DNA of 10,492 nucleotides from Clostridia bacterium (GTDB lineage Bacteria; Bacillota; Clostridia; Christensenellales; Borkfalkiaceae), in NCBI GenBank assembly GCA_900767815.1, contig CAAGAM010000158.1, positions 1 through 10,492 on the forward strand, written 5' to 3'. Positions 1-5,826 of the stretch are shown here, in pieces. The position numbers and the translations under genes were made by a program. Below the pieces are notes generated by a model. The model had not been told where the DNA came from. It did not search any database and saw only the letters and a program-made list of their open reading frames with translations. Numbering within the stretch: position 1 is the stretch's first letter; every line of letters starts with the position of its first letter.

Positions 1-52
1 AACCCCAACCGAACTCGATTTTCAGTCGTATCTCACGCTTAATTCATTGTTC

Positions 53-89
53 TTTCCGCGGCTTGTATTTGTATACTAACCCGCGGAAA
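53..89. repeat. Short inverted repeat (hairpin) with CCGCGG arms
   Basis: TTTCCGCGG (53-61) and CCGCGGAAA (81-89) are perfect 9-base inverted arms around a 19-base loop that contains the small palindrome GTATAC. No T-run follows on either strand, so it does not look like an intrinsic terminator. The rest of 1-158 has only short open frames in all directions and no gene I can support. Confidence 0.5.
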
Positions 90-158
90 CGCCGCGACTT
101 AAACGTAATTTACGCCTGAAAATTTGCGGAAACATTGATAATTTAAAATATAGGGCAA

Positions 159-295
159 CCTCTAAGCCGCCTTTTTAAATGATTTGTGGTAAAGGCGAGC
201 GATGTTGTACTTGCCCGTACTACAAGCGAGAATTTGCCGCAAAGCGTTAAAAAGACGGCTTAGAGGCGGGTTTGGTTGGGATTTTTATCGGCTAA
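159..295 (+). repeat. Structured dispersed repeat, copy 1
   Basis: This block aligns with the reverse complement of 10356-10491 at roughly 80% identity by hand count, with about three bases of gaps. Its ends are long inverted arms, 159-178 and 247-266, matching at 19 of 20 positions. Inside, GGCGA (194-198) can pair with TTGCC (234-238) and GTAC (207-210) with GTAC (217-220), giving a nested hairpin. The conserved core GGTAAAGGC (188-196) is shared with copy 2. Similarity continues past the right arm through GGCGGGTTT to ATCGGCTAA, then stops. A frame matching the small ORF of copy 2 is broken here by a two-base indel and an in-frame TAA. It could be a MITE-like mobile repeat, a structured RNA, or a decayed tiny gene; I do not recognise the family. 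Confidence 0.75.
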
Positions 296-483
296 GGTAT
301 GAGGACGTTGATCCGTTTTATTGCCCGCCGACCGATAAAACCGTTATAGACCGTATACGTAAGTTTTTAATCGAAAAAAAAATGCTTTTGTCTTACGTCG
401 AGGGCAAATCCAGCCCCCTTTTCAGATATTATGAAGAGGCGATAGTGAAAAACGGTTTAGTTATGAATTTTTATCTTGCGTAA
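202..483 (+). CDS. Hypothetical 93-aa ORF, probably chimeric or a gene remnant
   Basis: I do not recognise this ORF. Its first ~30 residues are translated from the repeat at 159-295, with no ribosome site before the ATG, and they are rich in Arg and Lys (ICRKALKRRLRGGF). The remaining ~60 residues, from about YEDVD onward, have a more normal protein composition (charged helix-like stretches, RIRKFLIEKK, then SPLFRYYEEAIVKNG). They end at a TAA 26 bases before a strong terminator. This layout suits the 3' end of an older gene whose 5' part was replaced by the repeat, with the frame open by chance. The alternative is a real small gene that starts inside the repeat. There are no cysteine motifs, membrane segments or recognisable domains. 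Translation is doubtful. Confidence 0.35.
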   Translation: MLYLPVLQARICRKALKRRLRGGFGWDFYRLRYEDVDPFYCPPTDKTVIDRIRKFLIEKKMLLSYVEGKSSPLFRYYEEAIVKNGLVMNFYLA

Positions 484-508
484 TGCGGAACTATCGAAAA
501 TTTTATCT

Positions 509-555
509 GCGCCATGCGGGTTTCTTTACGGAAATCCGCATGGCGCGTTTTTTTT
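509..555 (+). terminator. Strong rho-independent terminator
   Basis: A 16-bp stem (509-524 with 531-546, one G-T pair) around the 6-base loop TTTACG is followed by G and then eight T residues (548-555). It closes the region to the left and insulates the metal operon promoter, whose -35 box starts 30 bases further on. Confidence 0.9.
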
Positions 556-584
556 AAATATTTTTATTTTTTTCGTAAAAACGG

Positions 585-613
585 TTGACAAATCATTATC
601 GGAAGAATATAAT
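585..613 (+). promoter_or_regulatory. Perfect-consensus sigma-A promoter of the metal operon
   Basis: TTGACA at 585-590 and TATAAT at 608-613 are separated by exactly 17 bases, with no deviation from consensus. Transcription should start near 620. The TTG of the -35 box opens a reading frame into the repressor gene, but as promoter DNA it is not a real start codon. Confidence 0.92.
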
Positions 614-621
614 AAAAACAG

Positions 622-637
622 TTGAACAATTATTCAA
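622..637. promoter_or_regulatory. ArsR/SmtB-family operator
   Basis: TTGAACAATTATTCAA is an imperfect palindrome (one mismatch between half-sites). It contains TGAACA-N2-TATTCA, the core typical of SmtB/ZiaR/CadC-type operators. It starts nine bases after the -10 box and covers the expected transcription start, where a bound repressor would block RNA polymerase. The CadC-like repressor encoded just downstream is the obvious ligand, which implies autoregulation. Confidence 0.82.
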
Positions 638-668
638 TTGTTGCAATCAAAGCGGAGTAAAAAGACGA

Positions 669-1037
669 ATGAAAGAAAAAGACGAAATAGTAGAAACGTG
701 CGAATGCGAACATACTCATCAAAATATAATCGATAAAGTGAGATCAATGATGCCTGACGAAGACACGGTATACGACGTTGCGGAGCTTTTCAAGGTTTTC
801 GGCGACAGTACGAGGACGAATATTTTAATGGCTCTTTTCGAGAGCGAAATGTGCGTTTGCGATATCGGCGAGCTTTTAGGAATGACAAAATCCGCAATTT
901 CGCATCAACTTCGCATTCTTCGTCAAAGCAAACTCGTAAAGGCGAGGAAAAGCGGAAAAGAGGTTTTTTATTCCCTTTCGGACGATCACGTCGTCAAAAT
1001 ATTCGAAATGGCTATCGAACACGTCGCCGAAAAGTAA
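669..1037 (+). CDS. cadC: CadC-like ArsR-family metal-sensing repressor
   Basis: A 122-aa winged-helix repressor that should dimerise, bind the operator at 622-637 and release DNA on binding Cd/Pb/Zn. The family core is visible: VFGDSTRTNILMAL (43-56), metal-site motif MCVCD (61-65), recognition helix TKSAISHQLRILR (73-85) and the wing KARKSGKEVFYSL (91-103). Two metal sites can be read: Cys11/Cys13 in CECEHTH with Cys62/Cys64 (the alpha-3N thiolate site of CadC), and Asp105 or Asp106, His107, His118 and Glu121 in the last helix (the alpha-5 Zn site). Start 669 is chosen because GGAG (654-657) precedes it and because 122 aa is the usual CadC length; an upstream TTG at 585 is the -35 box. It is the first gene of the metal operon, 47 bp before the HMA gene. 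The alternative names CzrA/SmtB are less likely because they lack the N-terminal cysteines. Confidence 0.92.
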   Translation: MKEKDEIVETCECEHTHQNIIDKVRSMMPDEDTVYDVAELFKVFGDSTRTNILMALFESEMCVCDIGELLGMTKSAISHQLRILRQSKLVKARKSGKEVFYSLSDDHVVKIFEMAIEHVAEK

Positions 1038-1084
1038 GGAGACGTTCGGGAAGATAATTCAAAACAAAAAGGAGATTTTTTATT

Positions 1085-1303
1085 ATGAAAAAAGTTGTAA
1101 GAGTTAAGAACATGGACTGCGCGAATTGCGCCGCCGCGCTTGAAAGAGCCGTTGCCAAAATCGACGGAATCGCTTCCGTAAACGTCAATTTCATGGCGGA
1201 AAAAATGACACTCGAGTATGACGAGACCAAAGCGGGCATTCTGGACGAGGTTAAGAAAACGGCGAACAAACTCGAACCCGATTGGGAAATAATCGGTCTA
1301 TAA
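1085..1303 (+). CDS. Stand-alone heavy-metal-associated (HMA) domain protein
   Basis: A 72-aa single-domain protein with the ferredoxin-like HMA fold. The metal motif is MDCANC (10-15), with Cys12 and Cys15 as ligands; the Asp before the first Cys is typical of Zn/Cd-type rather than Cu-type domains. The tail VKKTANKLEPDWEI resembles the end of HMA domains fused to ZntA/CadA. A clear ribosome site, GGAG at 1071-1074, precedes the ATG by ten bases. The ATPase downstream (gap 18 bp) has no N-terminal HMA domain, so this looks like that domain as a separate polypeptide, delivering metal to the pump or buffering it in the cytosol (inference). A copper chaperone (CopZ) is less likely given the neighbours. 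Confidence 0.88.
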   Translation: MKKVVRVKNMDCANCAAALERAVAKIDGIASVNVNFMAEKMTLEYDETKAGILDEVKKTANKLEPDWEIIGL

Positions 1304-1321
1304 GTCGATTAACGGGCAATT

Positions 1322-3241
1322 ATGGATAAGAATAAAAAAAATCTTATAAGAATACTCACATGTATCGCGGCTTTTTTTGCGATATTTATAACGGAAAAAA
1401 TCGTGACGTTCGATTGGCGGATATCGCTTATCGTTTACGGCGTTATCTATATCGCTTCGGGCTATGACGTTTTATCTAAAGCCGCGAGGAATATCGCTCA
1501 CGGAAAAGTTTTCGACGAGAACTTTCTGATGACGGTCGCATCTCTCGGCGCGTTTGCGCTCGGCATTGTCGAGGGCGTTACCAAAGGTCGGGGCGATTTT
1601 GCCGAAAGCGTTGCCGTAATTCTTTTCTATCAGGTCGGCGAGCTTTTCCAGAGCTATGCCGTCGGGAAATCGCGTAAGTCTATATCCGACCTTATGGATA
1701 TCAGACCGGACAGAGCGAGAGTTGAAAGAAACGGCGAAAAGCAGGAAGTTTATCCCGAAGAAGTTACCGTCGGCGAAAGCGTATTCGTCATCGCGGGCGA
1801 AAAAATTCCGCTTGACGGAGTTGTAGCGAAAGGTCACGGAAATCTCAACACTTGCGCGTTGACGGGTGAAAGCGCGCCCGTATTCGTGAAAGAAGGCGAC
1901 GAGGTTTTAAGCGGAACCATCGCGCTCGACGGCAATCTGGAGATAAAAGTAACCAAAGAGTTTTACGACAGCACGGCGTCAAAAATTCTCGATATGGTCG
2001 AAAACGCTTCGGGCAAAAAGGCAAAAACCGAAAACTTTATTTCGACGTTTGCGAAATATTACACGCCTTTCGTCGTCTTTGCCGCCCTTGCATTGGCGAT
2101 TTTCCCGCCCCTTATTTCGGGTTTTATTAACGGATTTGCCGCGGAAGCGTGGGGTAAATGGATTAAAACCGCGCTTACCTTCCTTGTCGTGAGCTGTCCG
2201 TGCGCCCTCGTTATCAGTATTCCTCTCGGATTTTTCGGCGGAATCGGCGGGGCGAGCAGCAGAGGAATTCTCGTCAAAGGCGCGAACTACATCGAACAGC
2301 TCAACAAAACCAACGTGATTTTCTTCGATAAAACGGGTACGCTTACGACGGGCGAATTCTCCGTTACGGGCATTTATCCCGAAGAAAAGAGAGATGAAAT
2401 TTTAAAATACGCAAGCATTTGCGAAGCGCATTCTTCTCATCCGATAGCCGTCGGAATCGTTAAGGAATTTGACGGAACCGTTCCCGAAGGCTACGAAGTG
2501 GAGGAAATCGCCGGCAAAGGTATCAGGGCGATCGGTAACGATAAGGAAATCGTCTGCGGAAACGCCGAGCTGATGAGAATGGAAAACGTTGCGTTTAATC
2601 AGCTTAAAAACGATAAAACGACTGTTTACGTTGCGGTTGACGGGGTTTATGAAGGCGCGATAGAGCTTTCCGACACCGTTAAGAAGGACGCGAAAAAAGC
2701 CCTTGCCGACCTCAAAGCGGAAGGCGTTAAAATCGCTATGCTCACGGGCGATAACGAAAACGCCGCAAAGCGCGTTGCCGAAGAACTTTCGATAGACGAA
2801 TATCACGCGAAACTTCTTCCGCAGGATAAGCTCGATATCGTCGATAAGCGGATAAGCGAAAAGAAGAGCGGGGAAGTGTTTGCGTTCGTCGGCGACGGAA
2901 TCAACGACGCGCCCGTTCTGATGCGTGCGGACGTGGGAATTTCGATGGGCGGCGTGGGGAGCGACAGCGCGATAGAGGCGTCGGACGTCGTTCTGATGCA
3001 CGACAATCTTTCGGATATCGTTACGGCAAAGAGAATCGCCCGCAAAACGATGCGTATAGTGAAAGAAAACATAGTTTTCGCTTTAGCAGTTAAATTCGGA
3101 GTTCTTATCGCAACGACTTTCCAGTGGTTCGGGCTTCCGATAGTAAATTACGGAATGTGGGTAGCCGTGTTTGCCGACGTCGGCGTAGCCGTACTTGCAA
3201 TCCTGAACGCAATGCGCGCTATGAGAGTAAATAAAAAATAA
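1322..3241 (+). CDS. cadA: Zn/Cd/Pb-exporting P1B-type ATPase
   Basis: A 639-aa membrane pump that uses ATP to export divalent soft metals. The signatures appear in order: TGES (181-184, actuator), SCPCAL with Cys292/Cys294 in the transport helix, DKTGT (336-340, phosphorylated Asp336), His373-Pro374 (P1B nucleotide-binding motif), TGDN (475-478) and GDGINDAP (524-531). Lys591 and Asp619 (FADVGVAVL) lie in the last two helices; with CPC they are the Zn2+/Cd2+/Pb2+ selectivity residues of ZntA/CadA and argue against copper. Two hydrophobic segments near 11-50 and a pair near 66-113 precede the actuator. The N-terminal HMA domain found in many CadA proteins is absent and is encoded separately just upstream. 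The ATG lacks an obvious Shine-Dalgarno, so translation may be coupled to the HMA gene. The name zntA would serve equally well. Confidence 0.95.
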   Translation: MDKNKKNLIRILTCIAAFFAIFITEKIVTFDWRISLIVYGVIYIASGYDVLSKAARNIAHGKVFDENFLMTVASLGAFALGIVEGVTKGRGDFAESVAVILFYQVGELFQSYAVGKSRKSISDLMDIRPDRARVERNGEKQEVYPEEVTVGESVFVIAGEKIPLDGVVAKGHGNLNTCALTGESAPVFVKEGDEVLSGTIALDGNLEIKVTKEFYDSTASKILDMVENASGKKAKTENFISTFAKYYTPFVVFAALALAIFPPLISGFINGFAAEAWGKWIKTALTFLVVSCPCALVISIPLGFFGGIGGASSRGILVKGANYIEQLNKTNVIFFDKTGTLTTGEFSVTGIYPEEKRDEILKYASICEAHSSHPIAVGIVKEFDGTVPEGYEVEEIAGKGIRAIGNDKEIVCGNAELMRMENVAFNQLKNDKTTVYVAVDGVYEGAIELSDTVKKDAKKALADLKAEGVKIAMLTGDNENAAKRVAEELSIDEYHAKLLPQDKLDIVDKRISEKKSGEVFAFVGDGINDAPVLMRADVGISMGGVGSDSAIEASDVVLMHDNLSDIVTAKRIARKTMRIVKENIVFALAVKFGVLIATTFQWFGLPIVNYGMWVAVFADVGVAVLAILNAMRAMRVNKK

Positions 3242-3270
3242 CCCGACAAAGTAAAAAATAACCCGACAAA
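3232..3270 (+). repeat. 19-bp tandem duplication at the ATPase stop codon
   Basis: The sequence TAAAAAATAACCCGACAAA occurs at 3232-3250 and again, exactly, at 3252-3270 with one G between (period 20). The first unit contains the ATPase stop codon (3239-3241). It looks like a recent slippage duplication. The second unit can also pair CCCGA (3262-3266) with TCGGG (3273-3277). Confidence 0.85.
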
Positions 3271-3286
3271 ATTCGGGCAAATCAAA

Positions 3287-3328
3287 ACGGCATATCTTTC
3301 GGGCTGAAAGATATGCCGTAATTTTTTT
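3287..3328 (+). terminator. Rho-independent terminator of the metal operon
   Basis: A perfect 14-bp stem (3287-3300 with 3306-3319), loop GGGCT, then AA and seven T residues (3322-3328). It lies 46 bases after the ATPase stop and faces the end of the convergent DegV gene. On the - strand the hairpin is followed only by TTTTGATTTG, so it may also slow the opposing transcript, but weakly. Confidence 0.92.
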
Positions 3329-3381
3329 GTCGTTCGGAAAACGATTTAATCAAATCGCTTATAAAGCTTTAAAGTTTCGGA

Positions 3382-4227
3382 TTATTCCGCGTCGTTGATG
3401 TAGAGAATACCGAGCGTATTCTTTCCGCAGTGACTCGAAACGGTGCAACCCGCGGTCGTCTCGTAAACGTTTTCGAAGCCGTATTCGCTGACGACGGCTT
3501 TAGCGGCGTCGACAAGTTCCTTATCGGCAACGCTGTGCGTGATGAAGATAACCGATTTGTCGGGGTGATTGTATTTTTCAAGAGTGGCTCTGCAATATTT
3601 GGTAACGCAGTCTGCCATTTTGCCGCGGAATTTTTCGGTGTTTTTCATGTTGCCGTTCAAAACCTCGATTTCCGGGCGGATTTTAAGAAGGTTTGCGCCG
3701 AGAAGCGCAAGCCCCGAGCATCTGCCGCCTTTGTAAAGGTAATCGAGACGTTCGATGATGAAGCTTGCCTGAACGGCGGGAATACGCTTTTTAACGAGTT
3801 CGACTATTTTTGCGGGGTCGTCCATCGTTTCCGTAAGCTTCTTTGCATAAATGGCTTCGAGTGAAATTGCCGTGGAAAGCGTTCTGCTATCCACAACGTA
3901 AACGTTTTTGAAATTCTTGGAAGCGTTTACGGCGTTCTGATACGCGCTCGACATTTCGGACGAAATATCAAAGTGAATTATAGCGTCGTAATCGTTTAAA
4001 ATTTTGGCGAAATGCTCTTTGAATGATTCCTCGTTAACCGCGTTGGTTTTGGGAAGAGTTTTATTATTGTCGGCATATTCGAAAATTTCCTCCGGGGTGA
4101 TTTCTCCGTCGTAGAAGAATTTATCGCCGAGGTTTACGCCGAAAGGTATTATTTTGAAATCGTATTTTTCTATAAGCTCTTTCGAAAGGTCGCATGCGCT
4201 GTCGAGTGATATAGCAATTTTTTTCAT
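3382..4227 (-). CDS. DegV family protein (FakB-like fatty-acid binding)
   Basis: A 281-aa protein of normal DegV length. In Firmicutes such proteins (FakB) hold a fatty acid while FakA phosphorylates it for phospholipid synthesis. Family landmarks: N-terminal DSACDLS (9-15), SSEMSSAYQNA (89-99), VVDSRTLST (111-119), LDYLYKGGRCSG (161-172) leading into LLKIRPEIEVLNG (180-192), and a C-terminal SSHCGKNTLGILY (264-276), the usual His/Gly pocket near the end. The segment TNAV (61-64) stands where many FakB proteins have TSQP, so the head-group pocket may differ. The start is supported by GGAG (plus-strand CTCC at 4234-4237) eight bases upstream. It is transcribed alone, divergently from the MFS gene and convergent with the metal operon. 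No FakA gene is in view, so the substrate is inferred from the family only. Confidence 0.9.
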   Translation of the reverse strand: MKKIAISLDSACDLSKELIEKYDFKIIPFGVNLGDKFFYDGEITPEEIFEYADNNKTLPKTNAVNEESFKEHFAKILNDYDAIIHFDISSEMSSAYQNAVNASKNFKNVYVVDSRTLSTAISLEAIYAKKLTETMDDPAKIVELVKKRIPAVQASFIIERLDYLYKGGRCSGLALLGANLLKIRPEIEVLNGNMKNTEKFRGKMADCVTKYCRATLEKYNHPDKSVIFITHSVADKELVDAAKAVVSEYGFENVYETTAGCTVSSHCGKNTLGILYINDAE

Positions 4228-4468
4228 TGTTTATCTCCGTTAACAGATAATTTTATAATAAAACGATTTTCGGTTTATTATAATATAATTATTATATAAT
4301 ATTTGCCGATTTATCGCAATCAAATAAACGTGAAAATCGCGTAATTTTTTTAGACGTTTGAGCATTTATATGCTTATTATCTTAAAATTTGCCCGATAAT
4401 CGACTTATAGACGGGTTTTTACGATGCGTTTAATTTTCTACGATTTGTAATATCGTGTCGAAAAACAG
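4228..4468. other. AT-rich divergent intergenic region
   Basis: The spacer between the DegV (-) and MFS (+) genes holds no gene I can support. Positions 4250-4320 are strongly AT-rich, with several TATAAT-like hexamers on the - strand. The best DegV promoter guess on that strand is TTGATT, 16 bases, TATTAT (roughly 4322 down to 4295), but it is ambiguous. Small hairpins such as AGCAT-TTAT-ATGCT near 4360-4375 have no obvious role. Confidence 0.4.
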
Positions 4469-4497
4469 TTGCCTTAAAGGCGTTAATATGCTACAAT
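4469..4497 (+). promoter_or_regulatory. Promoter of the MFS transporter gene
   Basis: TTGCCT (4469-4474) and TACAAT (4492-4497) are 17 bases apart, each a good match to sigma-A consensus. The predicted start near 4504 leaves a leader of only about 16 bases before the ATG at 4520. Confidence 0.7.
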
Positions 4498-4519
4498 ACC
4501 CGTAATTACGGTAAAAATC

Positions 4520-5710
4520 ATGAACAAGAACTACAAACTCACATTGATTGCCTGTTATTTCGGATATATAATACAGGCAATAGTCAACAACTTATCCCCC
4601 CTCCTTTTCGTGAGGTTTTCAACGCAGTTCGGAATATCGGAATTTCAGATTACTTTTATAGTCTTTCTGAATTTTGCCGTGCAGATTCTGGTTGACAGCT
4701 CTTCCGCCGTTATCGCGATGAAACTCGGGTACAGGCTGTCAACGATAATCGCGCAGATATGTTCGACGCTCGGGCTTATTTTTCTCGGAACTCTGCCGTT
4801 TATCATGCACCCTTATGCGGGTATTTTAATCGCGACCTTCTTTATGGCAATCGGCGGAGGATTCGTAGAAGTCGTTTTAAGTCCGCTTGTCGAAGCTTTG
4901 CCTCTCAAAAACAAGTCGGGAGCGATGTGCTTTCTGCATTCTTTCTATTGCTGGGGGCATATTCTCGTAGTGCTTGCCGCAACGGCGTTTTTCAGTTTTT
5001 TTACAATCGAAAAATGGGTGTTTTTACCTATAGCTTTGGCCGCGCTGCCCGCAGTTAACTGCATTTTGTTTGCGAAATGCCCCATCGAAACGCTCGACGG
5101 AGACGACGACCCGATGACGTATAAAAGCATTTTCAAAATGAAAGGCTTTCTTTTGTTTATGGTTTTAATGATAGCTTCGGGCGCGGCGGAACAAGCCATA
5201 GCGCAGTGGGCTTCCTATTTTGCGGAAATAAGCCTTAACGTTTCCAAAACCACGGGCGACCTTATGGGAACTTGTCTGTTTGCGCTCGGAATGGCGATTT
5301 CCCGAACGATTTACGGAATTTTAGGCGACAAAATGAACTTAAAAGCCTTCCTTGCGGGAAGCGGATTGCTTTTAACGTGCGCGTATCTTCTTGCATCCTT
5401 ATCGAGAAACCCGTATTTTTCGCTTGCGGGGATAGCGTTCGGCGGACTTTTCGTCGGTATAATGTGGCCCGGGGTTTACGCCTTGGCGGGCAGAGAATAT
5501 AAAACGGGCGGAACCAAAATGTTCGGTATGCTTGCCCTGGCGGGCGACGTCGGCTGCACGATAGGTCCCACTCTTCAGGGCGTGGTATCTTCGGATATAA
5601 AAACGGGGTTGCTGTTTTCGACGATTTATCCCGTTATCTTATTTGTGGGAATAGTCGCTCTTTCCGTAATTACGAAACCTGCCGGGAAAAAAGAAAACAC
5701 CATGCTGTAA
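4520..5710 (+). CDS. MFS transporter, sugar-permease (FHS-like) type
   Basis: A 396-aa inner-membrane permease with about twelve hydrophobic segments in two halves, split by a hydrophilic cytoplasmic loop near 186-208 (ETLDGDDDPMTYKS). The first half has IGGGFVEVVLSPLVEAL (111-127) and LHSFYCWGHILV (139-150). These resemble the fucose/glucose:H+ symporter (FHS) branch, where a conserved helix carries an N/E-P-L pattern and a LH-F-G segment. The second half has AEQAIAQWASYFAE (223-236), matching the G-x-E...W..Y region of that branch, and SRTIYGILGDK (261-271), an MFS motif A equivalent. A sugar or similar polyol is the likely substrate but cannot be fixed from sequence. The gene is single, with its own promoter, no clear Shine-Dalgarno, and a GC hairpin after it. 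Confidence 0.85.
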   Translation: MNKNYKLTLIACYFGYIIQAIVNNLSPLLFVRFSTQFGISEFQITFIVFLNFAVQILVDSSSAVIAMKLGYRLSTIIAQICSTLGLIFLGTLPFIMHPYAGILIATFFMAIGGGFVEVVLSPLVEALPLKNKSGAMCFLHSFYCWGHILVVLAATAFFSFFTIEKWVFLPIALAALPAVNCILFAKCPIETLDGDDDPMTYKSIFKMKGFLLFMVLMIASGAAEQAIAQWASYFAEISLNVSKTTGDLMGTCLFALGMAISRTIYGILGDKMNLKAFLAGSGLLLTCAYLLASLSRNPYFSLAGIAFGGLFVGIMWPGVYALAGREYKTGGTKMFGMLALAGDVGCTIGPTLQGVVSSDIKTGLLFSTIYPVILFVGIVALSVITKPAGKKENTML

Positions 5711-5766
5711 GTCGATAATTGCATAATTTCTTATTTATAATTGTTGTGAAATTTTAATATGATAAT

Positions 5767-5798
5767 ATGCGGCGGGTGACCTTCGTCACCCGCCGCAT
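5767..5798. terminator. GC-rich hairpin between convergent genes
   Basis: A perfect 13-bp stem (5767-5779 with 5786-5798) around loop CCTTCG lies between the convergent MFS and glycosyltransferase genes. The + side is followed by TTGCTTTGTCG and the - side by an AT-rich stretch without a T-run, so it lacks a classic U-tract. It probably acts as a two-way terminator or 3'-end stabiliser. Confidence 0.65.
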
Positions 5799-5826
5799 TG
5801 CTTTGTCGTTTATATTTTTCGGGGTT

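Noticed and set aside
1..40. Third, degenerate copy of the repeat tail on the - strand (shared CTGAAAA and CGAGTTC words)
   Set aside because: The match is only two short words with a large gap and none of the conserved core or arms.
585..668. N-terminal extension of the repressor from a TTG start
   Set aside because: The TTG is part of the -35 box, the stretch contains the -10 box and the operator, and a good ribosome site precedes the ATG at 669.
2402..3001. Long antisense open frame within the ATPase gene
   Set aside because: It is a shadow of the coding strand's codon bias; the ATPase motifs prove the + frame and the antisense product has no recognisable features.
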